Of a DNA stretch of 64,000 nt, positions 1-7,575 are shown piece after piece. Location: assembly GCF_007997215.1 (NCBI RefSeq), contig NZ_VORW01000005.1, positions 186,001 through 250,000 on the forward strand, given 5' to 3'. The notes under the pieces were generated by a model, which worked only from the letters and a program-made list of their open reading frames with translations, did no database searches and was not told the origin of the DNA. The translations under genes and the position numbers were made by a program. How positions within the stretch are numbered: the first letter of the stretch is position 1; each line of letters begins with the position of its first letter. The stretch is from Algoriphagus aquimarinus. Lineage in GTDB: Bacteria > Bacteroidota > Bacteroidia > Cytophagales > Cyclobacteriaceae.

Positions 1-473
1 TTCTTTCGCCTATAGAAATCTGTAGAGGCGCGCAAAAGGGTGTTGGAAAGACTGGAAAAGGCAGATGCCGTACGCTCTTCTATTTTCACTGGGCCAAGCT
101 CGTCTGCAGTCAGTGTGCCTATTAGAGCGTTGCTGCTGTATTGGGTCAGCTCATTCTGAGAAAGATTTCCCAGACCTTGAAAATACCCTTCAATAGAATT
201 ATAAAAAACCTGCGTCACACTGTCAGCCTCTTGGTAAAGTTCACAGGAGCAATCTTGAGCGCGCTTGATTTCAAAAGTTTGTATGGCCTCATCTGTACAT
301 CTGTCCAGACAGTGTTGTAAAAAAGAATAGTCTATCTCTTCAAAATTCCTGATACTCTCAATAGAAATAGCAGAATAATCTCCGACAGTTTTAAGATTGA
401 TACAACTAGAAATAAACAGTGGAAAAGTTATAAAAGTCAAAACTACACTTCTCTCCAAGAGATGATTTTTCAT
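1..473 (-). CDS. Truncated lipoprotein of unknown function (C-terminus beyond left edge)
   Basis: An open frame runs from an ATG at 473 leftward off the window, with 157 codons visible and no stop. The N-terminus is Met-Lys-Asn-His, a hydrophobic stretch, then a lipobox-like Ile-Ser-Ser-Cys near residue 24, so it is probably a lipidated envelope protein. The mature part has several Cys residues (a CLDRC stretch and a CSC) and is rich in Glu, Ser and Thr. I do not recognise a family. Codon use and length look like a real gene; the C-terminal part is outside the window, so function cannot be assigned. Confidence 0.7.
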   Translation of the reverse strand, partial: MKNHLLERSVVLTFITFPLFISSCINLKTVGDYSAISIESIRNFEEIDYSFLQHCLDRCTDEAIQTFEIKRAQDCSCELYQEADSVTQVFYNSIEGYFQGLGNLSQNELTQYSSNALIGTLTADELGPVKIEERTASAFSSLSNTLLRASTDFYRRK

Positions 474-851
474 ATTGAAATGGTTTAAAAATGGTTGACA
501 GGATCAACTTGTATATGCCACTAAAAACTTACATAGCATTTACCATCAATAAGATAGGAAAAAAAATATGAGTATTTTAAATCTTAAACAATACAAAATA
601 AAATTCCACATAATGCCTCTCGGCTTTGCTGGGTGATAGTATTCTATATAAAAGTATAGGGAAGAGAGTGAATGCATTGGAGCCGCATTCACTCTCTTCC
701 CTAATTAAGCAAAAGTTTGGAGGCCGAGCTAAGTCCAGATCAGATTGATGTAATTCGGCCTTCTTACCAATTAAGCCCAACTATGGTTGAAGTCAGTTTT
801 ACGCCTTCCCACTCATGATCTAACTTACATGATTTTATCTAGACACAAGAC
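474..851. other. Intergenic region with no supported gene
   Basis: This 378-base gap lies between two leftward genes. It holds one strong hairpin (658-702, listed separately) and a weaker pair of complementary segments near 721-727 and 755-761. A 67-codon leftward frame at 577-780 crosses both arms of the hairpin and has no recognisable domain, so I do not call it a gene. Confidence 0.5.
658..702 (-). terminator. Perfect 18-bp hairpin, possible terminator of the aldo/keto reductase gene
   Basis: Bases 658-675 and 685-702 are perfect reverse complements around a 9-base loop. Leftward transcripts from the gene ending at 852 would cross it. The leftward sequence after the stem is only moderately T-rich (CCTATACTTTTATA), so termination is plausible but not certain; it could also be a dispersed palindromic repeat or an RNA-processing/stability element. 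Confidence 0.45.
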
Positions 852-1871
852 TTACTTCCTATAAGCCGCTTGTCGCTCTACCATCCAGCCCGGGTATTGC
901 ATTGGAAGTGGGCTTACTTCATCTATTTTCCCCAAGTCACCTTCAGTTAGCAAAAGCTGTGTAGAGTCAATATTGAGTTTCAACTGTTCCAAGGTTTTAG
1001 CCCCAATGATAGTGCTGGTAATACCTTTCTGCTGGCGAACCCAAGCTAAGGCAACCTGAGCAATACTTGCATCATGGATTTTAGCCAAATCCCCCATCAC
1101 GTCCACTAGATCATAAGCTTTTTCCTTGTCTATAGGAGGGAAATCAAATTTGGCCCTTCTAGAATCAGCATCAGCTCCATCTCTTGTAAACTTGCCAGTC
1201 AAGAAACCACCAGCTAACGGACTCCAAGGGAAAATCGCCAAATCATGAGCTTCAGCCATTGGCACCAACTCATACTCAATATCACGGCTGACGGCAGAGT
1301 AATAATATTGCAAACCCATGAACTTGTGCCAGCTTCTATAATGTGCAATCGCTTGAGCCTTAGCAACCATCCAAGCTGGCCAGTTACAAATGGCTATATA
1401 TCTGACTTTGCCAGATTCAACGATGTCGTTCAATGAGCGAACGATTTCTTCTAGTGAGGTCACAGGATCTACGCCATGTACGTAAAGAATATCGACGTAA
1501 TCCATTTGCAGTCTTTTCAAACTTGCATCTACCGAATTGAAAACATTGTATCTGGAAAGCCCCGCAGCGTTTGGCTTGTCCTTCATTTTAGCCAAAAGCT
1601 TAGTGGCTATCACCACTTCGTCCCTTGGTACATCCAGATCTAGTAATCCTTGACCCAAAAGCTCTTCTGATTGACCGAAAGAATACACATTGGCTGTATC
1701 TATAAAATTGATTCCTGATTCGACCACGGCTCCGAGCATATCATTGACTTCTTTCTGCTGCAGCTTTCCGATGTTGGACCACATATCTTCATTTTGGCCT
1801 CCAAAAGTCATGGTTCCAAAACATAATTCAGAAACCATCAATCCAGTGTTTCCTACATAATTATACTTCAT
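852..1871 (-). CDS. Aldo/keto reductase
   Basis: A 339-residue NAD(P)H-dependent oxidoreductase of the aldo/keto reductase superfamily (TIM barrel), expected to reduce aldehydes or ketones in the cytoplasm. The family catalytic tetrad is visible: Asp58 and Tyr63 in the FIDTANVY stretch, Lys91, and His132 in LYVHG. The C-terminal Ser-Thr-Ile-Ile-Gly-Ala-Lys region matches the cofactor phosphate-binding loop. No signal peptide. The gene is monocistronic and divergent from the DUF3472 gene across 166 bases. Substrate cannot be told from sequence; a voltage-gated potassium channel beta-subunit-like role is possible for this subgroup but less likely. Confidence 0.9.
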   Translation of the reverse strand: MKYNYVGNTGLMVSELCFGTMTFGGQNEDMWSNIGKLQQKEVNDMLGAVVESGINFIDTANVYSFGQSEELLGQGLLDLDVPRDEVVIATKLLAKMKDKPNAAGLSRYNVFNSVDASLKRLQMDYVDILYVHGVDPVTSLEEIVRSLNDIVESGKVRYIAICNWPAWMVAKAQAIAHYRSWHKFMGLQYYYSAVSRDIEYELVPMAEAHDLAIFPWSPLAGGFLTGKFTRDGADADSRRAKFDFPPIDKEKAYDLVDVMGDLAKIHDASIAQVALAWVRQQKGITSTIIGAKTLEQLKLNIDSTQLLLTEGDLGKIDEVSPLPMQYPGWMVERQAAYRK

Positions 1872-2037
1872 AATAAAAAGAATTAAATAATTGAAAGTGA
1901 TAAGTGCAGTTAAAACTAAAGCTATCCAAAAACAGTTGCGTGCATGTACCCATATTTTTTATAAAAATGCAGTACAACTATCTGAAAGGATGAAAATTTA
2001 TCTTTTAGAAACTTACCTTTATGAAAAAAATTAAAGA

Positions 2038-3330
2038 ATGAACTTTCGATTTGCCATCTTTTTCTATCTCCTCCTCACTCATCTTACCTTCACGGTTGCC
2101 CTTTGTTCTGAATTCACTAGGTCCGCTATTGAAGTTCCGCTAGGTGGTAATACATTTCAAACTAAGGGAACGAATACAGAAAAAGTCACTGCTGAAGGAA
2201 TATCACAGTGGGAAAATTCTGATACTGAATTTTCAATTTATGTAAAATCGGATAAGGCTGCCACTGTTAACTTAGCTCTTGATATTATTTCTCAAGTGGG
2301 AAATAGCCAAATCAGCGTCAACCTAAATGGTCAAAATCAACTTGTTAACCTTTCCGCAGGAACTACTGGAAACATCTCCATAGGTGAGCTTGAGCTGGTA
2401 AAAGGCTATAATGTGATCAACTTGCGTGGGATAGAAAAATCAGGGTCAGACTTCGCCAAAATCACAGCTATTCAAATAAATTCTGAGAAATCATTGGCTT
2501 TGGACTTTGTAAAAGACAATGTTGACAATCGATATTACTGGGGCCGTAGAGGACCTTCAGTTCATCTGAGTTATACTCTTCCGGCGGACAAAGATTTCAA
2601 ATGGTTTTACAATGAGGTTACTGTTCCGGTCGGTTCTGACCCAATTGGTTCTTACTTTATGGCCAATGGTTTTGGAGAAGGATACTTCGGAATACAGGTA
2701 AATTCAGATTCAGAACGTAGAATCTTATTCTCCGTGTGGAGTCCTTTCAAAACGGATAACCCGGGAGAAATTCCTGATGAGGAAAAAATTATTCTTTTGA
2801 AAAAAGGTGAGGATGTCTATACAGGCGAATTTGGAAATGAAGGTTCAGGTGGCCAAAGCTTTCTTAAATACGCCTGGAAAGCTGGAGAAACCTATAGCTT
2901 CCTTAATTCAGTGGAGCCAGATGGGAAGGGAAACACCATTTACACTGCCTATTTCTTGGATCCAGAAGTGAAGGAGTGGATCTTAATAGCGAGTTTTCTA
3001 AGACCAAAAACAGATACTTGGTACAAGAGACCACATTCCTTTTTGGAGAACTTCGTTCCAGAATCAGGTTATTTGGAACGCAGGGCTAATTATGACAATC
3101 AATGGGCTGCAGATCATGAAGGCAACTGGCAAGAACTCAACGAAGCCAAATTCACTGGTGACGATATCGCAAAACGCGGGTATAGAATGGATTACGAAGG
3201 CGGGGAAAAATCAGGGAAATTCTACTTGAGAAATGGAGGTTTTTTTGATGGATTTATTGAATTAAACAGCATGCATAAGCGTAAACCCGAAGGTATCCCT
3301 CCTACTATAGCATTTGACAAATTGCCTTAA
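2038..3330 (+). CDS. Secreted DUF5077-DUF3472 protein
   Basis: A 430-residue exported protein. Residues 1-24 form a signal peptide (hydrophobic core FYLLLTHLTFTVAL followed by Cys-Ser). Residues about 30-145 look like DUF5077, a beta-sandwich with carbohydrate-binding-module character, and about 165-425 like DUF3472, where YWGRRGPSVHLSY and HSFLENFVPESGY are characteristic. Such proteins occur in Bacteroidota near carbohydrate genes, but no reaction is established. Next gene downstream is an aldose-1-epimerase-like protein, which agrees with a sugar-related role. A six-codon frame starting at 2021 overlaps the start codon (ATGA); it is probably chance. Confidence 0.85.
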   Translation: MNFRFAIFFYLLLTHLTFTVALCSEFTRSAIEVPLGGNTFQTKGTNTEKVTAEGISQWENSDTEFSIYVKSDKAATVNLALDIISQVGNSQISVNLNGQNQLVNLSAGTTGNISIGELELVKGYNVINLRGIEKSGSDFAKITAIQINSEKSLALDFVKDNVDNRYYWGRRGPSVHLSYTLPADKDFKWFYNEVTVPVGSDPIGSYFMANGFGEGYFGIQVNSDSERRILFSVWSPFKTDNPGEIPDEEKIILLKKGEDVYTGEFGNEGSGGQSFLKYAWKAGETYSFLNSVEPDGKGNTIYTAYFLDPEVKEWILIASFLRPKTDTWYKRPHSFLENFVPESGYLERRANYDNQWAADHEGNWQELNEAKFTGDDIAKRGYRMDYEGGEKSGKFYLRNGGFFDGFIELNSMHKRKPEGIPPTIAFDKLP

Positions 3331-3405
3331 TCACCATTAATTAACATCTACGTTAATTTCTGTCACCCAATACAAATCTGTTTTTACTAACATTTTAAAT
3401 TCAAA

Positions 3406-4284
3406 ATGAATTACACGCTGCAATCCGCGGATCTCACGGTAGAAATCAATCCCATAGGTATGGAGATCAGTTCCATCAAATCAAAAAACACAGGCCTTGA
3501 ATACATCTGGCAGGCTGATCCAAGTATCTGGAATGGTCAGGCACCAGTCCTATTTCCAATCGTAGGGGCATTAAAGGATGGATTTACAATCATAGACGGT
3601 AAAAGGTATGAAATGCCCAAGCATGGTTTTGTCCGTAATTCGACCAAACCAAAACTAGTCGAGGAAACGGATAACTCAGTTAGGTTACGCTTAACCTGGG
3701 ACGAAGAGTCCTTGATGCAGTATCCTTTTGAATTTCAATTGGATATGGTTTTTACTCTTGTAGGAAAAACTCTGGAGATCGAGCATCAGATATCTAATCT
3801 TGGCAATAAAACTATGCCTTACTTTATTGGGGCACATCCAGCCTTCAATTGCCCGCTCCACTCTGGGGAAACCTATGAGGAGTATTCTTTAGAATTTCCC
3901 GAATTAGAAACTGACGCTACATGGCTGATCACAGACAATGGATTGATCACTGATCAAACACAGCCTTTTCTCGAGAATAGCAGCTCTATTGTCTTGCAGA
4001 AACATCTTTTTGATAAGGATGCATTAATTTTCAAACACCTAAAATCCCGCGAAGTTACCCTTACCCATAGAAACAAAGGAGCCATTTTAGCAGTGAAATT
4101 TGATGATTTCGATTACTTGGGTATTTGGGCAAAATCTGGGGCGCCATTTGTATGCATTGAGCCATGGCTGGGAATAGGTGACAGTTTCAATTCAAACAAT
4201 GAATTTGTAAATAAAGAGGGTTTGCAAAAACTGGAACCTCAACAGAGTGAAACCAAAAGCTACTCAATTATGGTTATTGACTAA
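3406..4284 (+). CDS. Aldose 1-epimerase family protein (LacX-like)
   Basis: A 292-residue cytoplasmic beta-sandwich of the galactose-mutarotase superfamily, LacX branch. These proteins act on, or bind, the anomeric carbon of aldoses or sugar phosphates. Visible signatures are the GMEISSIKS start of the fold, the NGQAPVLFPIVG segment, KHGFVR (His likely catalytic), and FIGAHPAFNCP with the second conserved His. A Glu in the CIEPWLGIGD motif near the C-terminus is the likely general base. It follows the DUF3472 gene by 75 bases on the same strand and precedes msrA by 26 bases, so it may be cotranscribed. Substrate unknown. Confidence 0.88.
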   Translation: MNYTLQSADLTVEINPIGMEISSIKSKNTGLEYIWQADPSIWNGQAPVLFPIVGALKDGFTIIDGKRYEMPKHGFVRNSTKPKLVEETDNSVRLRLTWDEESLMQYPFEFQLDMVFTLVGKTLEIEHQISNLGNKTMPYFIGAHPAFNCPLHSGETYEEYSLEFPELETDATWLITDNGLITDQTQPFLENSSSIVLQKHLFDKDALIFKHLKSREVTLTHRNKGAILAVKFDDFDYLGIWAKSGAPFVCIEPWLGIGDSFNSNNEFVNKEGLQKLEPQQSETKSYSIMVID

Positions 4285-4310
4285 ACATTGAAGAAAAAAA
4301 AGCTAGGTAC

Positions 4311-4796
4311 ATGTCAGAGTTGAAGATAGGTTTTGGTGGAGGTTGTCACTGGTGCACTGAGGCAGTATTTCAAGCTTTAATTGGAGTAACCGAAGTAGAA
4401 CAAGGCTGGATTGCTTCCGAAGGACAGTTCGGCAGCTATTCAGAAGCAGTGATGGTGACTTTTGACTCCGAGTCGATTTCTCTCAAAACGCTAATTGAAA
4501 TCCACCTACTCACTCATGCGAGTACATCAGCGCACAGCCTTCGAGGTAAATACAGATCAGCGGTTTACTATAAAGACTTGGAGCAAAAATCAGCGGTTGA
4601 GCATGCATTTTCGGAAGCTAAAGTAGCATTGAAAGAAAAGCCAATCACTATGATTCTTCCCATGGTGGAGTTTAAGAAGAACGAGGAGGAATTCTTAAAC
4701 TACTATCAAAGTCGCCCTGATGCCCCTTTCTGCCAAACTTACATTTCTCCTAAACTTGACATGCTTAGAAAGCGTTTCTCCAAAGAACTCAATTAG
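4311..4796 (+). CDS. msrA: Peptide methionine (S)-S-oxide reductase MsrA
   Basis: A 161-residue cytoplasmic enzyme that reduces methionine-S-sulfoxide in proteins. The catalytic Cys12 sits in FGGGCHWC, a variant of the usual GCFWG motif with His in place of Phe and a second Cys at position 15. The EVEQGW segment and the STSAHSLRGKYRSAVYY region match the family, as does the C-terminal Cys in APFCQTY, a likely resolving residue. It lies 22 bases upstream of msrB, forming an msrA-msrB repair unit ending at a strong terminator. The GCHWC form is unusual but common sense for a two-Cys relay; the call is firm. Confidence 0.93.
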   Translation: MSELKIGFGGGCHWCTEAVFQALIGVTEVEQGWIASEGQFGSYSEAVMVTFDSESISLKTLIEIHLLTHASTSAHSLRGKYRSAVYYKDLEQKSAVEHAFSEAKVALKEKPITMILPMVEFKKNEEEFLNYYQSRPDAPFCQTYISPKLDMLRKRFSKELN

Positions 4797-4818
4797 TAAT
4801 TAAACTGAAGGAAAATAT

Positions 4819-5268
4819 ATGCTTAACTGGAACGACATCATCAAATTTGCAACAAATGGAAACCCTACCCCTCCAAAGCGAGTGGAAAAAACAGATGCAG
4901 AATGGAAGGAGCTATTAAGTAATGAGGAATATTATGTAGCTCGGCAGAAAGGCACCGAGCGAGCCCATAGTTCTGAACTTTGTAGCCTATTCGAACCGGG
5001 TCTTTATGCATGCAAATGCTGTAAAACACCACTTTTTGATTCGAATGAGAAATTTGAAAGCGGTACAGGCTGGCCATCCTTTACCCAACCAGTTGAAGTC
5101 GAAAATGTAGCTTATCATAAAGATATCAGCTTTGGAATGGTAAGAGTTGAAGCCCTCTGCAATGTCTGCGATGCACATCTTGGCCACGTATTTCCAGACG
5201 GGCCTGCTCCGAGTGGCTTGCGGTACTGCATGAATGCTGTTTCGTTGGAAAAAGTCGCTGAAGAGTAG
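4819..5268 (+). CDS. msrB: Peptide methionine (R)-S-oxide reductase MsrB
   Basis: A 149-residue partner of MsrA that reduces the R-stereoisomer of methionine sulfoxide. Two CxxC pairs that bind structural zinc are present (Cys65/Cys68 and Cys114/Cys117). The catalytic Cys137 is in GLRYCMNAVS, and Cys55 is a possible resolving residue. The motif SGTGWPSF is the family signature. No signal peptide, so it should act in the cytoplasm together with MsrA. Last gene of the unit, followed by the terminator at 5292-5330. Confidence 0.95.
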   Translation: MLNWNDIIKFATNGNPTPPKRVEKTDAEWKELLSNEEYYVARQKGTERAHSSELCSLFEPGLYACKCCKTPLFDSNEKFESGTGWPSFTQPVEVENVAYHKDISFGMVRVEALCNVCDAHLGHVFPDGPAPSGLRYCMNAVSLEKVAEE

Positions 5269-5291
5269 GAATATCCTATTCGATACATATA

Positions 5292-5330
5292 ATCGTAGCA
5301 GTCTCTTGAAAGACTGCTACGATTTTTTTT
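5292..5330 (+). terminator. Intrinsic terminator after msrB
   Basis: A 13-bp perfect stem (5292-5304 with 5311-5323) around a six-base loop is followed by a run of eight T residues, 24 bases after the msrB stop codon. Confidence 0.9.
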
Positions 5331-5334
5331 GAAA

Positions 5335-5530
5335 GTCCATTTTAACCACTAAGAACACAGAGGCGGACACAGAGAGCGCAACTTACTAGTTAGCTCCTTA
5401 CTCCCACTTAAGGCTAATCGCGAACCTCTTCACCCTTCACTACCACTCGTCCCTCCGGTCTTCTGTCTTCCTGCCTTTCTAAACAAGGAGGCTAAGTTTA
5501 CTGGCATCATCCGATAGCTATCGGATGCGG
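5335..5530. repeat. Intergenic repeat debris with a 20-bp palindrome
   Basis: The 275-base gap between the msrB terminator and the DUF6807 gene starts with CACTAAGAACACAGAGG, which resembles a dispersed intergenic repeat I know from several bacterial genomes, and contains CGGTCTTCTGTCTTCCTGCC, echoed in part at about 33092-33111. It ends with a perfect 20-bp palindrome at 5508-5527 built around CCGATAGCTATCGG. No coding capacity is evident. Calling these dispersed elements is an inference that needs a genome-wide count. Confidence 0.4.
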
Positions 5531-5543
5531 TTATACAGATTGC

Positions 5544-6629
5544 TTATTTCGCCCATTGAATGTAATCTCGATTGACTTGGCCATCTAGAATACTTTCATT
5601 GGAATAAATAATAATTCTATACTTGAAAGTAGCTGACTCGCCTTTTTCCAATTTGAAATTAAGCTCATCCTTACCATCACTTAGCGCTTTTTGACCCAAA
5701 GGATTTGCAGCGAACAAACCATATCCTCTTGCATGCCAATAGGTTGGATACCCTGGATTAGAAGGAAAATCAAGTATAGCCACAGAGATATTCTCATCTT
5801 TTATTTTGCCTGAAAGACTTACCCAGTCTCCTCTGGTACCCCACACATCATCACCTTCTACACCTTCACTACTCAGGTACATTCCAGTGATTCCTTCATT
5901 GTTCATCGTCGGTACATCTGTTGCTACCCCTGAAGCATCTGTAAAAATCTCAGGTTTATTGGACGGATGCTCCAGTTGTCTCGCAGTACGAAGACCTAGC
6001 ATTCCTTCCTTGTTATCCGTCAGTTTTACCTCACCATTTGGTGCGGTCAGCGTAGCTATTCTATCAATGGTCCGTTGATTATCCTTACCTCTGAAAATGA
6101 AGGTTGTATTCTCTGTCAAAAGGACTTCGCCTGCATTGTTCATCCAATCCAAACTCACTTCCAACACGCCTTCTTCATTTCCGCTTTTCACTGACTTGAT
6201 TGATTTATGGACGATATGGCCATACTTCGTTTTGTCTTTGATCGCGGAGGAATTGTTCCAAAAATCAAGGCCATTTACATCTCCATAATTGAACCATAGT
6301 CCCAAATGATGCGGATGATCTACTCGCTCTCCCGGACGGGGAGTTACAGGCCAACCTCTAGTGACAGCATTGCCATTTGCAGTATTGATTGGGTACAAAA
6401 CTGGCTTTTCTAAAGAGTCAGGATAGATATAAGAAGTGAAGAACTTTCCATCAATGATCACATCTACTTTCTTAGCAGCATCGTCTTGGACCAGTTCTAT
6501 TCTGTCTTTCATCTGTTCAGATTCTTGTTCAGTTTCGGATTTGCCTTCTGTACCTCCACAAGCAAAAGTCATTGCTGACAAGGTAATTAGCGCAGTATAG
6601 TTAAAGAGTTTTTGTTTATGAATAATCAT
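5544..6629 (-). CDS. DUF6807 (PmoA-like) family lipoprotein
   Basis: A 361-residue protein beginning at the ATG at 6629; an upstream in-frame ATG at 6695 would add 22 residues before the signal peptide and overlaps nothing useful, so I reject it. The N-terminus is a lipoprotein signal with lipobox Thr-Phe-Ala-Cys followed by Gly-Gly-Thr. The body matches DUF6807, also annotated as PmoA family: RVDHPHHLGLWFNYGDVNG is the typical His-rich core, followed by RIATLTAPNGEV. Members sit beside Gfo/Idh oxidoreductases and sugar isomerases; no activity is established. Last gene of the leftward sugar operon, 67 bases after the isomerase. Confidence 0.85.
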   Translation of the reverse strand: MIIHKQKLFNYTALITLSAMTFACGGTEGKSETEQESEQMKDRIELVQDDAAKKVDVIIDGKFFTSYIYPDSLEKPVLYPINTANGNAVTRGWPVTPRPGERVDHPHHLGLWFNYGDVNGLDFWNNSSAIKDKTKYGHIVHKSIKSVKSGNEEGVLEVSLDWMNNAGEVLLTENTTFIFRGKDNQRTIDRIATLTAPNGEVKLTDNKEGMLGLRTARQLEHPSNKPEIFTDASGVATDVPTMNNEGITGMYLSSEGVEGDDVWGTRGDWVSLSGKIKDENISVAILDFPSNPGYPTYWHARGYGLFAANPLGQKALSDGKDELNFKLEKGESATFKYRIIIYSNESILDGQVNRDYIQWAK

Positions 6630-6696
6630 CGTTTGATCTTCTAGATTTTGTGAAAATAGTTTAATGAAAATGAGTTGATGAGAACTTACTATCAAA

Positions 6697-7572
6697 TCAT
6701 TTTCCTTTCTTCAATTGATTGAATAAAGCCAGTTGCTCCTTCAGTGCTCCCACTAGATCTGTAGGCTCGGTACGTGCTTCCATTAGAATCCAACCATCAT
6801 ATTTGATGTCGTTAAACAATTTGAAAAGCTCAGCATAAGGATAATCCCCTTCGTTGAATTCACGTACATGGACAGTATCTCCAAACCATTTTTTTACCGA
6901 GTTGAAATTAGCTTCCAAGCCCGGGGCTAAGAGATCTTCTGCATTACAGTTCCAGCATATCTTCACCGCAGGTTCAGTTACCTGATCAAAAATCGCCTTC
7001 ATATTTGGAAGCTCCTGGGTCAAATGCCCGTGTACCTCTACCCTCACCACCTGTCCATGTTCTGCTGCGAACTTGCCAACTTCATTGAAGGAAGCTGCAA
7101 TCTGAGCTATAGTTTTTTCCTTAGGAACACCCTCTGGTAGATTGTTTGGTTTAACCTTAATTCCAGTCGCGCCTATATCCTTGCAGAGCTTGATATACTC
7201 TTTTGTTCCATCAATATTTTTGCGAAGCACCGCGGGATCAGGACTATGATATTCAAAATTACTACCGTAGCCCAAGCAAGTCACTTTGCTATCCTTAAAG
7301 CGCTTTTTCACTGCTGCACGTTCTGCTGCATTCAGGCTTGTCTCCACTCCGTGCGCATGCTCTGTGCGAAGTTCCACTCCCAGTACTCCCGCTTTTTCAC
7401 AATTAGCAATAAGCGTAGGCAGATCCCAGTCCTTGCCCCATTGGTAAGTCACCAAACCGAATTTCATCCCTGATTTCGCCATTGAAAAGGCATTGAAGGG
7501 AATTTGCATAGCAGCTAGACTTAATCCAGCGGCTACGCTTTTTTGCATAAAATCTCTTCTAGAATTGCTCAT
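6697..7572 (-). CDS. Exported sugar phosphate isomerase/epimerase-like TIM-barrel protein
   Basis: A 291-residue AP-endonuclease-2/xylose-isomerase-like TIM barrel. The N-terminus carries a Tat-type signal (SRRDFMQKS, then a hydrophobic region to about residue 30), so it should be folded in the cytoplasm and exported to the periplasm. Metal-binding acidic and His residues typical of the fold are visible in GVELRTEHAHG, VRVEVHGH, CWNCNAEDL and WILMEARTEP. It starts three bases after the Gfo/Idh stop codon, implying cotranscription and a shared pathway. Likely acts on a keto-sugar or does epimerisation; keto-sugar hydrolase/lyase chemistry is an alternative known for relatives in such operons. 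Confidence 0.85.
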   Translation of the reverse strand: MSNSRRDFMQKSVAAGLSLAAMQIPFNAFSMAKSGMKFGLVTYQWGKDWDLPTLIANCEKAGVLGVELRTEHAHGVETSLNAAERAAVKKRFKDSKVTCLGYGSNFEYHSPDPAVLRKNIDGTKEYIKLCKDIGATGIKVKPNNLPEGVPKEKTIAQIAASFNEVGKFAAEHGQVVRVEVHGHLTQELPNMKAIFDQVTEPAVKICWNCNAEDLLAPGLEANFNSVKKWFGDTVHVREFNEGDYPYAELFKLFNDIKYDGWILMEARTEPTDLVGALKEQLALFNQLKKGK

Positions 7573-7575
7573 TTA

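Noticed and set aside
577..780. 67-codon leftward open frame
   Set aside because: It spans both arms of the 658-702 hairpin, matches no family I know and has unusual composition; more likely non-coding.
2021..2041. Six-codon leader frame overlapping the DUF3472 start (ATGA)
   Set aside because: Too short to distinguish from chance in an A-rich leader; no attenuator structure follows.
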